From: Candidatus Nitrotoga fabula
Lineage (GTDB): Bacteria; Pseudomonadota; Gammaproteobacteria; Burkholderiales; Gallionellaceae
Direction of reading: 5' to 3'
Assembly (NCBI RefSeq): GCF_905221025.1
Contig: NZ_CAJNBL010000005.1
Span: 165,012 to 229,011 of the forward strand
DNA length: 64,000 nucleotides
The notes under the pieces are model-generated. The model was not told the DNA's origin. It worked only from the letters and a program-made list of their open reading frames with translations, and did no database searches. Shown piece by piece: positions 44,657-53,941 of this stretch. Numbering within the stretch: position 1 is the stretch's first letter; every line of letters starts with the position of its first letter. The translations under genes were made by a program, and so were the position numbers.

Positions 44657-45009
44657 GGGTGAAGCTGGCCGGTAAGCCGGATTCTGTCGTGGATAGTCAT
44701 TCCTCTAGGCGTTTCGTTACCTGACGCTCAAGCGACCTACCCGCAGGCGACGCGAGCCACGTCATTACCTGCCTATTTGGTCTTGCTCCAGATGGAGTTT
44801 ACCGTGCCGTCCGTGTTACCACGTCCGCGGTGGGCTCTTACCCCACCGTTTCACCATCGCCGTTTCCTTGTGGAAATTAGGCAGACTATTCTCTGTGGCA
44901 CTGTTCATCACCTTACGGTGTCCGGCCGTTAACCGGCATCTTGCTCTATGGAGTCCGGACTTTCCTCCCCGTCCTAACATGTGGACGCGGCGACTATCTA
45001 GTCAGCTTC
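44657..45009 (-). ncRNA. rnpB: RNase P RNA (bacterial type A)
   Basis: The catalytic RNA of RNase P, which matures tRNA 5' ends. Read on the minus strand it starts GAAGCTGACTAGATAGTCGC, close to the Escherichia coli 5' end. It then has the diagnostic GAGGAAAGTCCGGACTCC of the conserved core and ends with a GAATCCGGCTTACCGG segment that pairs with the 5' region. The length of about 350 bases is standard. A run of seven T (44654-44648) follows the 3' end and acts as terminator. Confidence 0.95.
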
Positions 45010-45340
45010 AAGGCGAGTTTAGCATGAGTGACAATTTGTTTATGGAATTAAAAATAGGAGAATTGAATTGATAGAAAAATCCGGTTATTTTTTTGTGGAA
45101 TTTTTGTGCTTACAGGGACAATAGGATGGATGAAAGAATTAATTCGGATAAAAGTATAATACGAGCAGGCAAAATTTCCATTTTCATTTTTCAGACTGGT
45201 TGTTCGTTGCTTTGCTATTTAAATGTCGTGTGGTGAGCTAGAATAAGCCATTCAATGGGTAAGGCAAAAATAAAGTTTAAGGTACAGGCCGTTATTGCTA
45301 TGAAACAAAATGGCTGATGTACACTAATTTAGGAGTAACC
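45010..45340. other. Intergenic region upstream of rnpB and the TPR gene
   Basis: This 331-base divergent region must hold promoters for rnpB (minus) and the TPR gene (plus). No strong box pair was found, and no other gene or repeat is recognised. Confidence 0.35.
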
Positions 45341-45748
45341 ATGGATTCAGAGCAGTTTTATGTCAGCGCTTGGTTTGCCCAAGGTGTAGCTTTTGACAAT
45401 GTCGAGCAGTATGCGGATGCAGTTGAAGCATACCGGCGGGCACTTCGTATCAAACCGGATTATATTGATGCCTGGTATAATTTAGGAGTCTGTTACAGCA
45501 ACCTAAAAAAATATGGCCTGGCTGTTCTTTCTTACGAGGAGGCAGTTCGGCTTGACCCGGATAGAGCAAGCGCATGGTTTAATCTTGGGGTGGCTTATTA
45601 TTATCTGGATAAAAGAGACAAAGTACGGGAAATTTATCAAGTTCTTAGAAAACTTGATTTGGCAATGGCCGAAGAATTTTCAAAAGCGGTGTTTACTGAG
45701 TTCAGGATTAACCCCAGTGCGCACTTCAGTTCGCCACCTGATATTTAA
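45341..45748 (+). CDS. Tetratricopeptide repeat protein
   Basis: From ATG 45341 (AGGAG seven bases upstream) the 135-residue product consists mainly of three tandem TPR units. These include YADAVEAYRRALRIKPDYID, AWYNLGVCYSNLKKYGLAVL with YEEAVRLDPDRAS, and AWFNLGVAYYYLDKRD. TPR proteins mediate protein-protein contacts. There is no signal peptide, so a cytosolic location is likely. It stands alone between rnpB and the livF end of the ABC transporter, which converges with it. Its partner is unknown. Confidence 0.85.
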   Translation: MDSEQFYVSAWFAQGVAFDNVEQYADAVEAYRRALRIKPDYIDAWYNLGVCYSNLKKYGLAVLSYEEAVRLDPDRASAWFNLGVAYYYLDKRDKVREIYQVLRKLDLAMAEEFSKAVFTEFRINPSAHFSSPPDI

Positions 45749-45820
45749 ATTGGCTGGAGTTATATTGCACGAGCGTAAGAAAATATCACCTAGAACAGGT
45801 CATCCGGATCCGGGTATGTC

Positions 45821-46549
45821 CTAGTCTCCCAGATAGGCGCGGCGTACGACATCACTATCCAAAAGGTTGGCCGCATTGTCGGATATGGTAATTAGACCTC
45901 TCTCCATGACATAACCGCGTTGTGCTACTTCTAGAGCGAGCCTGGCGTTTTGTTCCACTAGTAGAATAGAGACTCCCTGTGTCGAAATATTGCGAATGGT
46001 TTCAAAAACTTTTGCAATCATTTGGGGTGCTAGTCCCATGCTGGGTTCATCCAGCATCAATAATTTCGGACGGCTCATTAATGCGCGTGCGAGAGCCATC
46101 ATTTGCTGCTCCCCACCAGATAGTGTGCCAGCCAGCTGCATATGCCGTTCGGCTAAACGTGGAAACAGCCCGTAGATATCTTGTAGGTCATTGGCAATCG
46201 TACTTTTGTCGCTTCGGCTGTAGGCTCCCATCCGTAAATTTTCTTCTACGGTTAATTGCGCGAATACACCGCGTCCTTCAGGTACTAATGCGAGTCCTTC
46301 CCGGATTAATTGATGCGCGGCAACGTGTTGTAATGACATGTCGCGGTAATGTATTTTTCCTGCACTCCATGGAATCAAGCCAGCAATTGCCTTGAGCGTT
46401 GTGGTCTTCCCCGCCCCGTTGCTTCCAATGAGTGCTATCAATTCACCAGGTGCTATGTGAAAATTTATGCCTTTTAGAGCATGAATACCGCCGTAAGACA
46501 CTTTCAAGTCACACACGTGTAGTAGGGGTTTTAGTTCAGGGATGGTCAT
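45821..46549 (-). CDS. livF: Branched-chain amino acid ABC transporter ATP-binding protein LivF
   Basis: A 242-residue ATPase of the HAAT family of ABC importers. Walker A is GSNGAGKTTTLKAI, the signature motif is LSGGEQQMMALARALMSRPKLL, Walker B is LLMLDEPSMGLAP and the H-loop region has LLVEQNARLALEVAQRGYVM, typical of LivF. It is the last gene of the livKHMGF operon, 39 bases after livG. Substrate specificity (branched-chain or related amino acids or amides) is inferred from family only. Confidence 0.92.
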   Translation of the reverse strand: MTIPELKPLLHVCDLKVSYGGIHALKGINFHIAPGELIALIGSNGAGKTTTLKAIAGLIPWSAGKIHYRDMSLQHVAAHQLIREGLALVPEGRGVFAQLTVEENLRMGAYSRSDKSTIANDLQDIYGLFPRLAERHMQLAGTLSGGEQQMMALARALMSRPKLLMLDEPSMGLAPQMIAKVFETIRNISTQGVSILLVEQNARLALEVAQRGYVMERGLITISDNAANLLDSDVVRRAYLGD

Positions 46550-46588
46550 GAAGTGTAAAGCTGAAAATTCAAAGAGGGTTTTTGATGA

Positions 46589-47398
46589 TCAGATGCATCT
46601 TGAAGGGGGTACGGGATCCACTCCTAAATATGCCTCAATAACTTCCGGATTGCAGCGAATCGCTTCAGGTTGTCCTTCAGCGATTTTTTTTCCGTGATTC
46701 AACACTGCAAGACGGTCGCACAGGTTCAGGATAAACTTTACATCATGTTCGATGAGCAGTATGGTTATTCCTTTGGCACGTATGGTTTGCAGCAACTCTT
46801 TCAGGTTCGCGGTTTCAGTGGCGTTCATGCCTGCCACAGGTTCATCCAGAGCAAGAATCTTGGGCTCGGTAGCCAATGCACGAGCAATCTCTAGCCTGCG
46901 TTGTTCGCCATAAGATAGATTTTTGGCCAAAGTTTGGTATGGACGGTTGATACCAACGTAGCTAAGTAGACTACAAGCATATTCTATGGTTGCTTTTTCT
47001 TCGCTGCGAGCTGTAGCATTGCGGGTCAGCGCTCCCCAGACACCGCTGTGTGTGCGTAGGTGACGACCAACCATGACATTTTCAAGTATTGTCATATTGG
47101 AGAACAGGCGGATGTTCTGGAATGTGCGAGCAATTCCAGCTCGTGCCAATACATGCGGTTTGCTGTTGCCGTTGTATTTGATATTATTAAAAGTGAACTG
47201 TCCCCTATCCGCTTGATACAGCCCTGTCAGGATATTAAAGAGTGTAGTTTTGCCTGCGCCGTTTGGTCCGATCAACCCATAAATTTCACCGTGCCGGATA
47301 TGAAGAGAAACTTCGCAAAGTGCGGACACGCCTCCAAATTGTTTGGTTATTCCAGATAGCTCAAGCAGACTAGTGTCGTGTTTAAGGGATGGGTACAT
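46589..47398 (-). CDS. livG: Branched-chain amino acid ABC transporter ATP-binding protein LivG
   Basis: A 269-residue ATPase that pairs with LivF. It has Walker A GPNGAGKTTLFNILTG, the LivG-specific GIARTFQNIRLFSNMTILEN segment, signature LSYGEQRRLEIARALA, Walker B ILALDEPVAGMNATET and LLIEHDVKFILNLCDRL. The C-terminal EVIEAYLGVD is also usual. It lies 5 bases after livM, so translation is probably coupled. Confidence 0.93.
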   Translation of the reverse strand: MYPSLKHDTSLLELSGITKQFGGVSALCEVSLHIRHGEIYGLIGPNGAGKTTLFNILTGLYQADRGQFTFNNIKYNGNSKPHVLARAGIARTFQNIRLFSNMTILENVMVGRHLRTHSGVWGALTRNATARSEEKATIEYACSLLSYVGINRPYQTLAKNLSYGEQRRLEIARALATEPKILALDEPVAGMNATETANLKELLQTIRAKGITILLIEHDVKFILNLCDRLAVLNHGKKIAEGQPEAIRCNPEVIEAYLGVDPVPPSRCI

Positions 47399-47403
47399 AT
47401 TAT

Positions 47404-48516
47404 TTAGCTATCCTGTTGCGCGCGCGCAATGGTTCCTGTGTTAGCAGTTAGTTCGCTTTTGCGCTGATTTGAAGGCCACAGTCCTGCAGGCTTCCATAGC
47501 ATGACTATGATCAGTGTCAGTCCGAATAACAGCATGCGTAAACTTTCAGGATCAACAAGCGTCTTTCCGAACAGGAGTTGTTGTGCAGGCCCTGAACCAT
47601 GGCGTAAAGCCTCGGGTAATGCCACCAAGAGCATGCCACCCAGAAGGACACCTCTGATGTTGCCCATGCCACCGAGTACTACCATGCATAACACGGTAAT
47701 GGATTCTGTCAGGCTAAAACTTTCGGGGCTGACAAATCCTTGGAAGCCAGCAAACAAGCCACCCGCCAAACCACCGAATGTTGCTCCCATAGCGAATGCC
47801 AATAGCTTGATTTTGGCAGCGCTGATACCCATTGCTTTTGCAGCGATTTCGTCTTCGCGAAGTGCTACCCAGGCTCGGCCAATTCGGGAATCTTGTAGGC
47901 GCAGTGAAATAACAATTACCAGCAAGGTGAAGCCAAGGAACAAATAATAATGCAGATGAACAGGGGAAAATACCAGCCCGAATATTTCATATGTTTTGTT
48001 TAATGAAATTTCGCCGATATGGATCGGGTCGATCATGCTGATCCCCTGGGGGCCGTTGGTGATGTTGATTGGTGCGTTCAGATTATTTAGGAATATGCGA
48101 ATAATTTCTCCAAAACCCAAGGTGACAATGGCGAGGTAATCGCCACGCAGGCGCAATGTTGGAGCTCCCAGTAATACACCGAATATGCAGGCTAACAGGG
48201 CCCCCAGTGGCAGAACGATCCAGAAAGGCAGATGTAGGCCTAATTGCGGCGAGTTGAGCAAAGCATAGCAATATGCGCCCACTGCAAAAAAGGCAATATA
48301 GCCAAGATCGAGCAGCCCTGCATAACCGACTACGATATTCAACCCTAATGCCAGCATGATGTACAGCATTGCAAAATCTATAATGCGCACCCAACCACGC
48401 CCGAACAGCGCATCGGTAAAAAATGGCAATATCATTAGCACAATGGCGATTATCACTATTCCCAGCCATGGGCGTATCATGTTGCCGTTTGGAAAAAATT
48501 TAGGCACGTTCAGCAA
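47404..48516 (-). CDS. livM: Branched-chain amino acid ABC transporter permease LivM
   Basis: A polytopic permease of about 370 residues with roughly ten helices. LivM-type motifs are LGLNIVVGYAGLLDLGYIAFFAVGAY, LRGDYLAIVTLGFGEIIR, and the EAA-like cytoplasmic loop GRAWVALREDEIAAKAMGI. The start is uncertain: TTG 48516 has GGAGG with 5-base spacing, TTG 48528 opens the full frame and ATG 48480 is the first ATG. TTG 48516 is preferred. It overlaps the end of livH. Confidence 0.9.
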   Translation of the reverse strand: MLNVPKFFPNGNMIRPWLGIVIIAIVLMILPFFTDALFGRGWVRIIDFAMLYIMLALGLNIVVGYAGLLDLGYIAFFAVGAYCYALLNSPQLGLHLPFWIVLPLGALLACIFGVLLGAPTLRLRGDYLAIVTLGFGEIIRIFLNNLNAPINITNGPQGISMIDPIHIGEISLNKTYEIFGLVFSPVHLHYYLFLGFTLLVIVISLRLQDSRIGRAWVALREDEIAAKAMGISAAKIKLLAFAMGATFGGLAGGLFAGFQGFVSPESFSLTESITVLCMVVLGGMGNIRGVLLGGMLLVALPEALRHGSGPAQQLLFGKTLVDPESLRMLLFGLTLIIVMLWKPAGLWPSNQRKSELTANTGTIARAQQDS

Positions 48517-49423
48517 TACGTCCTCCAAATAATCCAGAAGGGCGGAAGATCAGTACTGAAATTAATACAAAGAAAGCAAATACGTCCTGGTAATGACTGC
48601 CAAGAAAACCACCACTTAGATCGCCAATGTAACCTGCCCCCAGGCTTTCAATTAATCCAAGAAGTAATCCCCCCATCATGGCTCCGCGCATGTTGCCAAT
48701 GCCACCTAGCACTGCCGCAGTGAAAGCTTTGAGTCCAAGAATGGAGCCCATATAGTAGTGCACGATGCCATACCTGGCGCTGATCATCAGACCTGCCACT
48801 GCGGCTAGGCCGGAGCCAAGCATGAAGGTGATAGCAATCACTTTATTGGTATTTACTCCCATCAGAATAGCGGCAGTTGGGTTTTCGGCGACGGCACGCA
48901 TTGCGCATCCCAGTCGGGTCTGATGTACCAATAGCAATAATCCTCCCATCATGATTAGAGCTACCAGGACAATGAGTATCTGTACTTCGGTGATGATTGC
49001 CCCGAAAAATCTGTGAGAATTATTGGGTAATATCGGTGGGAAGGCGAGATACTCTCTTCCCCAGATTATCATCGCCAGGTTTTGTAGCACGATGGAAACG
49101 CCAATTGCGGTGATCAGTGGAGCAAGACGAGGTGCTTTGCGCAGCGGGCGATAAGCGATCCGTTCAATACTGTAACCCAAAGACATGCACACTGAAACTG
49201 AAATAATCAGGCTGAACAGCAATACAAGTTGGGGGGGTAAGCCAGAATTGATTAGCAGTTGTACTACGGATAAGGCTACCATTGCTCCAACCATTACAAT
49301 TTCGCCGTGGGCGAAATTGATCAGCCCGAGAATGCCGTATACCATGGTATATCCCAAAGCAACCATGGCATACACGCTTCCTTGTACATAACCATTTATG
49401 ATCTGTTGTAACAATGTGTCCAC
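48500..49423 (-). CDS. livH: Branched-chain amino acid ABC transporter permease LivH
   Basis: A 307-residue permease with about eight helices, partner of LivM. It begins MDTLLQQIINGYVQGSVYAM and has GLINFAHGEIVMVGAMVAL, the coupling-loop sequence GCAMRAVAENPTAAILMGVN and the end block LKAFTAAVLGGIGNMRGAMM followed by RPSGLFG. It follows livK by 59 bases. Confidence 0.93.
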   Translation of the reverse strand: MDTLLQQIINGYVQGSVYAMVALGYTMVYGILGLINFAHGEIVMVGAMVALSVVQLLINSGLPPQLVLLFSLIISVSVCMSLGYSIERIAYRPLRKAPRLAPLITAIGVSIVLQNLAMIIWGREYLAFPPILPNNSHRFFGAIITEVQILIVLVALIMMGGLLLLVHQTRLGCAMRAVAENPTAAILMGVNTNKVIAITFMLGSGLAAVAGLMISARYGIVHYYMGSILGLKAFTAAVLGGIGNMRGAMMGGLLLGLIESLGAGYIGDLSGGFLGSHYQDVFAFFVLISVLIFRPSGLFGGRIAERA

Positions 49424-49482
49424 TGTTTACTCGCGAGAAAAAATGGCATACAGGATGCTGATCTTCATGAATGTATCCTTTC

Positions 49483-50667
49483 TCAGTCTTGAGATGCTAT
49501 CCCGTCTTCATTTATGGTTTGTAGTGGTTGCCATTTTCCCTGTCTGACTTGGTAGAGGGTTACTGAGCCACCTTTGATATCTCCATTTTCTTTGAAGCTG
49601 ATGTTTCCGCTGATACCTGCATGAGTAATTTTTCCAAGCTCGGATAAGTATTTTTCAGGTTCGACTGAGGCTGCTTTTTGCATTGCAGCGATCATTACAT
49701 TTACAGCATCATAGCAATAGGGTGCATATTGCTGAATGGGTTGTTGATACTTAGCCATATAGCGTTGGGAGAAATTGCTGCCTCCAGGCATTTGCTCAAG
49801 TGGTAAGCTAGGCTGTGAAGCATAAACACCTTCGGCAGCATCACCGGCAAGCTCGATTAATTTTGGGGTAAAACCACCATCACCCATCACAAATTTAACA
49901 TCGAGACCGAGCGATTTGAGCTGCTTGGCCATGGGTACGCCCTGAGGGTCCATGCCGCCAAAAAATATGAGATCCGGGTTTTTGCTTTTGATTGAAGTCA
50001 GCACCGCAGTAAAGTCTACGGCCTTATCGTTGGTGTATTCACGGGCAACAATTTGTCCGCCGTAGGATTTCGCGGATCGTTCGAATTCGTCTGCCAACCC
50101 CTGTCCATATGCTGAACGGTCGTCTATCACCGCGATTTTCTTTGCTTGCAGGGTGCTTGCGACAAATTCTCCCAGGGCTCTTCCTTGCTGCCCATCGTTG
50201 GCAATTACGCGAAAAGTGGTTTTAAGGCCTTGGGCAGTATAATTGACCGCTGTTGCAGAAGGAGATATCTGGGGAATGCCATGATTGCTGTAAATCCTGG
50301 AAGCTGGGATTGATGTCCCGGAATTGAGATGGCCTATTACTCCATTTACATTTGCGTCTGCAAGTTTTTGCGCAACGATGGTGGCAGTTTTCGGGTCAGC
50401 TTGGTCATCCTCGCTGATTAATTCGAAATGCACCTTTTTATTGTTGATAATAATCCCTTTGGAATTTGCATCTTCTATTGCCATGCGTGCGCCGTTCTCG
50501 CTGTCTTTGCCGATATGAGCTTGTGGACCGGTCAGGGGTGCAACAACCCCAATTTTTACTATTAATTCGTTATTCTCCTTGTGTGCAGGGGCTTCTGACT
50601 TCCCGCATGAAGCAAGTAAGATAAGTGATGCAATAGCTGAATACAAAGAGGTTTTTTGAATTGACAT
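49483..50667 (-). CDS. livK: Branched-chain amino acid ABC transporter substrate-binding lipoprotein
   Basis: A 394-residue type I periplasmic binding protein of the Leu/Ile/Val family. It has KIGVVAPLTGPQAHIGKDSE, the ligand-site region VIGHLNSGTSIPASRIY, and IPQISPSATAVNYTAQGLKT. The signal sequence ends in LLASCGKS, so the protein is probably lipid-anchored rather than free in the periplasm, which is less common for Gram-negative binding proteins. It is the first gene of the livKHMGF operon. The true ligand cannot be read from the sequence. Confidence 0.92.
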   Translation of the reverse strand: MSIQKTSLYSAIASLILLASCGKSEAPAHKENNELIVKIGVVAPLTGPQAHIGKDSENGARMAIEDANSKGIIINNKKVHFELISEDDQADPKTATIVAQKLADANVNGVIGHLNSGTSIPASRIYSNHGIPQISPSATAVNYTAQGLKTTFRVIANDGQQGRALGEFVASTLQAKKIAVIDDRSAYGQGLADEFERSAKSYGGQIVAREYTNDKAVDFTAVLTSIKSKNPDLIFFGGMDPQGVPMAKQLKSLGLDVKFVMGDGGFTPKLIELAGDAAEGVYASQPSLPLEQMPGGSNFSQRYMAKYQQPIQQYAPYCYDAVNVMIAAMQKAASVEPEKYLSELGKITHAGISGNISFKENGDIKGGSVTLYQVRQGKWQPLQTINEDGIASQD

Positions 50668-51095
50668 GGTCGGTTTAACAGAAAATTGAATTATAAAAAT
50701 TAATTTGTAAGGGATTATATTTGCGTTAACGTCGCATATCCTGAAAGAATAGGCATGACACCGTGATGTATGAGCGTGTTTATTATAATATTATTTGTTT
50801 AAAGATTGATTTCATTTATGCAAGTGTGCAAATTTTCATGCATAAAATTATAATTACCTCTGGCTGGGATGGGGGTAATCGAGGAAGTGGAAATATGGTG
50901 GTCTTGTCCAGAGTAATGGAGTTAGGAAGCATTCAATCGTGGTTTCCCAACCTGGGACTTCCTGATTTTCTTTAAGAAATGCGTGTCGGGTTTTGTTTCC
51001 GGGATTATTATTTTTTGTTTCGTCCGGTCATAATGAATGTTTCATGGGACTTTATGTCAATCGAGTTGCGATTGAACGTCAAAATTAACGCCAGT
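50668..51095. other. Intergenic region upstream of livK, nothing recognised
   Basis: About 430 A/T-rich bases between livK (minus) and the terminator of the cytochrome c gene. A plus-strand frame from 50763 (70 codons) lacks a ribosome binding site and coding-like composition. The livK promoter must lie here, but no convincing box pair was identified. Confidence 0.35.
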
Positions 51096-51122
51096 GAAAA
51101 ATAAAGCCAGCATTGGCTGGCT
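51096..51122 (-). terminator. Rho-independent terminator downstream of the cytochrome c gene
   Basis: On the minus strand AGCCAG-CCAATG-CTGGCT is followed by TTATTTTT. It lies about 117 bases after the stop of the cytochrome c gene and is read in the same direction. Confidence 0.65.
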
Positions 51123-51185
51123 GTGCGGTCTTTCACATACAATCATCAACACTGCTCAAGGCTTTGTCGGATGCTTGTAGATGAA

Positions 51186-51221
51186 CCGGGCAGGAATCGG
51201 GAATAACCGATCCCTGCCCGG
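51186..51221 (-). terminator. Long GC-rich hairpin after the cytochrome c stop codon
   Basis: Arms of 15 bases (CCGGGCAGGAATCGG and CCGATCCCTGCCCGG, one mismatch) enclose the loop GAATAA. It begins 18 bases after the cytochrome c stop codon. No T run follows, so it may protect the mRNA 3' end while the hairpin at 51096-51122 terminates transcription. Confidence 0.6.
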
Positions 51222-51238
51222 CTAAGTTGCAATCTAAA

Positions 51239-51613
51239 TTACTTCGCTAAACCCAATACGAATTTAACCAGTGTGTGGATGTCGGCATCGCTAACTTTAG
51301 GCGAGTTGGCAGTCATCGGGATGCTGCCCCAGTTGCCACTACCACCTTTAGCTACCTTCATGGCCAGGCCATCTTCCAGAGACATTTTCTTTGCACCAGC
51401 AGCAGCGCTGCCAGTAGGCGAATAAGCGTACTCTGTTGCGCCCTTGTATTTTTTCGAAACATCCATCCAAGCTGGTCCAACCAGTTTAGAGTCAATCTTG
51501 TGGCAAGCGGTACAGCCGCTTTTTTTGGCCAGTTCTGGCATATCTGTTGCTAAAACACTACCTGCTGACATCAGGCCTGCTACCGCAATCATGCTAACGA
51601 TGATAGATTTCAT
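51239..51613 (-). CDS. Soluble class I cytochrome c (c551/c552-like)
   Basis: The 124-residue product has a cleavable signal peptide (to about residue 23, SVLA) and a mature monoheme domain of about 100 residues. The heme site is CTACH at 34-38 and VGPAWMDVSKKY follows it. A late SIPMTAN segment supplies the likely axial methionine. This is the pattern of small periplasmic cytochromes c551/c552 that shuttle electrons from complex III to terminal reductases. Two hairpins lie downstream, and a high-expression role is plausible. It is divergent from lgt. Confidence 0.9.
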   Translation of the reverse strand: MKSIIVSMIAVAGLMSAGSVLATDMPELAKKSGCTACHKIDSKLVGPAWMDVSKKYKGATEYAYSPTGSAAAGAKKMSLEDGLAMKVAKGGSGNWGSIPMTANSPKVSDADIHTLVKFVLGLAK

Positions 51614-51879
51614 TTTTCTTCAGCTCCATAAAATTTAAGTGTTTCTTCAAAAATATAATTTTAGACATTGCTGTCCCTGCCATTTTAACTAACTCAACTA
51701 TGTTTGCAAACTGTAAACTGCAGGCAGTGTTTCCAATAACGCATATCTGTAATTGCACGTTGACAGTGGGTATGGATTGCAGGGTTCAGAATGGTTGGCT
51801 GAATGTCAGATTTAAGGTGTGCAATTAATTAACGTATAATAAAAAAATTGGCAGTTAACGAAATTAAATTTGCTTAAAC

Positions 51880-52674
51880 ATGTTCACGCATCCGCAGTTC
51901 GATCCGGTGGCTATACAAATAGGCCCATTTGCGGTGCACTGGTACGGATTGATGTATCTGCTGGCATTCATGTTGTTTTCATGGCTGGGCAAGTTGCGTA
52001 TCCGCACCCTTGGTCGCCCCGGGTGGGATGAAAAATTGATAGATGATCTTTTATTTTATGGCATTCTGGGTGTTGTTCTGGGTGGAAGGCTGGGCGAAGT
52101 TCTATTTTACAATCCTGGTTATTATGCCTCTCGCCCCCTTGAGATTTTTGCGGTCTGGCAGGGTGGGATGTCATTTCATGGGGGGTTGTTAGGTGTGCTA
52201 CTGGCAATGGCGCTTTTTGCGCGCAGGCATCACTTACCTTGGCTACAGTTAATGGACTTCATTGCTCCGCTCGTCCCTTTGGGCTTGGGGGCGGGAAGAA
52301 TCGGCAATTTTATAAATGCTGAACTCTGGGGACGTCCGACAGATGTGGCGTGGGGTATGGTGTTTCCTAATGTGGATAATTTGCCGCGTCATCCCTCCCA
52401 GTTGTATGAGTTTGCTCTAGAGGGTCTGGTTTTGTTTGTCATCTTATGGCTATATTCGTTGAAGGCTCGTCCGGTTGGAGCGATTTCAGGTCTGTTCCTG
52501 GTCGGTTATGGTGGCTTCCGTTTTTTGGTTGAGTTTACCCGTAACCCTGATGACGGGATTTTTGGACTAATGAGTTTTGGTGTGAGTATGGGGCAATGGC
52601 TTAGTTTGCCAATGGTAATTGCCGGGATCGCACTGTTGTTTAAGGCGGAACATCGATCCGGTCCAGCAAAGTAG
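51880..52674 (+). CDS. lgt: Prolipoprotein diacylglyceryl transferase
   Basis: Lgt adds diacylglycerol to the lipobox cysteine of prolipoproteins, the first step of lipoprotein maturation, in the inner membrane. The 264-residue protein has about seven helices. It shows [11 protein letters not shown] (with the conserved histidine) and [11 protein letters not shown]. The Lgt signature [19 protein letters not shown] carries the key arginine and asparagine, and HPSQLYEF follows later. It begins at ATG 51880 and is divergent from the cytochrome c gene. Several lipoproteins in this window would be substrates. Confidence 0.96.
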   Translation: MFTHPQFDPVAIQIGPFAVHWYGLMYLLAFMLFSWLGKLRIRTLGRPGWDEKLIDDLLFYGILGVVLGGRLGEVLFYNPGYYASRPLEIFAVWQGGMSFHGGLLGVLLAMALFARRHHLPWLQLMDFIAPLVPLGLGAGRIGNFINAELWGRPTDVAWGMVFPNVDNLPRHPSQLYEFALEGLVLFVILWLYSLKARPVGAISGLFLVGYGGFRFLVEFTRNPDDGIFGLMSFGVSMGQWLSLPMVIAGIALLFKAEHRSGPAK

Positions 52675-53292
52675 TGGCCTGGAACAAAATTTCAGGTAAT
52701 GGAAATAATGCATTTTCATTTTAATGGCTGCTAAATTTCCTATTCAAATTGCCTGCTCAATTTTCATTGCGGTAAAGTAAATCGAGACCCAGAAATTCGA
52801 GTATACACCGGGGGAGAAGTCATGATTTCATGGGAAAATTAAATGTGTAAAATCTGTGGCTTGCTTCAGATGACTTTTGTTTTTGGGTGCAGGTTTTACA
52901 TTTCCTGCAATTACCCTCTTGTTGTTTTGAACAGGGGGTGAGTATAATCGCAACCGGACATTACTAACCGGGACTGTCAGTCTTTACAGAAGTTATTCAA
53001 TCTTAAGAGTATTTGGATTTTGATTGTGAATACGCTTTGGTAGGAAATGGCTTGCCGAGTTTTTTGTACAGTTGACTTTGCATTCCAAACTGGACATTAT
53101 TAAAAAGTTTTGTCACGCCTAGTCTTTGTTTAAGAAGTTTAGGAATGGGTACGTATTAAAAAGTATGTAATTGCTATAGAGCTTAAAAGCTTTCGTTATT
53201 AAATTACCTGCACTTTTATTTGATGTTGCTTGCCGGCGAAAGTTCCGCACGGCGGTCTAATTGTTTGTTGTTTGTTGGGGGAGGTACTTGCG
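52675..53292. other. Long upstream region of the ACIII operon
   Basis: The 618 bases contain no supported gene. A possible sigma-70 promoter lies at 52919-52948 on the plus strand (TTGTTG, 18 bases, TATAAT), which would give a leader of about 340 bases before actA. An inverted repeat TGCAGG-N10-CCTGCA occurs at about 52889-52910, just upstream of the -35 box, and could be an operator. The rest is A/T-rich without clear structure. Confidence 0.4.
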
Positions 53293-53898
53293 ATGTATCG
53301 TTTTTTACGTTTGTCCGTTCTGCTTGTAGGATTAATTGCGGCCGTTGGCAGTGTTGCCGTCCATGCGGCACAGCCCCTTACCACAGCTGATGACTTGGGT
53401 CCTGTGGTTGATCAGCCTATAGAGTTTCCGCATGACCGTCACGCAGGTGACGCTGCGAAAGGTGGTATGCAGATAAATTGCATGTACTGTCATACTTATG
53501 CGCGACGCAGTAATGTGGCCGGTATTCCACCGTTGCAGAAATGTATTGGTTGCCATCGGAGCATTGAGTCGGTACGAGAGACTCCGCGGATCAAGAAGTT
53601 ATTCGAGTATTGGGAGGCAAAAAAGCCAGTACCCTGGAAGAAAGTGCATGATTTGCCGGATTTTGTGCGGTTCAACCACGAGCGCCATATCCAGCGGTTT
53701 GTATTTGCGCAGGAAAAGCCAGTGCAAGAGGCATGTGGGTATTGCCATGGCGATGTAAAGACAATGACGGTTGCACGTAGGCAAAAACCGTTATCCATGG
53801 GATGGTGTGTGAGTTGTCACCAAAAGGATCATCCTGTAAGTGCAACATCTACGAAAACGACTCACGGCCCGAACGATTGCTGGCAGTGCCATAAGTAA
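53293..53898 (+). CDS. actA: Alternative complex III pentaheme cytochrome subunit ActA
   Basis: ActA is the multiheme c-type subunit of Alternative Complex III, the quinol:cytochrome c/oxidase oxidoreductase. From ATG 53293 (GGGGGAGG upstream) the product has 201 residues, one N-terminal hydrophobic segment (about 5-25) and five CxxCH sites at 63-67, 84-88, 148-152, 172-176 and 196-200. This matches five-heme ActA. It faces the periplasm and passes electrons out of the complex. It is the first gene of actA-B1-B2-C-D-E-F. Confidence 0.92.
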   Translation: MYRFLRLSVLLVGLIAAVGSVAVHAAQPLTTADDLGPVVDQPIEFPHDRHAGDAAKGGMQINCMYCHTYARRSNVAGIPPLQKCIGCHRSIESVRETPRIKKLFEYWEAKKPVPWKKVHDLPDFVRFNHERHIQRFVFAQEKPVQEACGYCHGDVKTMTVARRQKPLSMGWCVSCHQKDHPVSATSTKTTHGPNDCWQCHK

Positions 53899-53941
53899 AC
53901 GCCGGCTTCATAAAGATAAAGAATTCCAAGAGGTATCAGCA

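Noticed and set aside
44479..44724. Plus-strand frame upstream of rnpB
   Set aside because: Runs into the RNase P RNA gene, lacks a ribosome binding site and has unconvincing composition.
50763..50975. 70-codon plus-strand frame upstream of the cytochrome c gene
   Set aside because: No start signals and unlikely amino acid composition; treated as intergenic.
52889..52910. TGCAGG/CCTGCA inverted repeat upstream of actA considered as a terminator for lgt
   Set aside because: Loop is long, there is no T run and it is over 200 bases past lgt; more likely chance or an operator.
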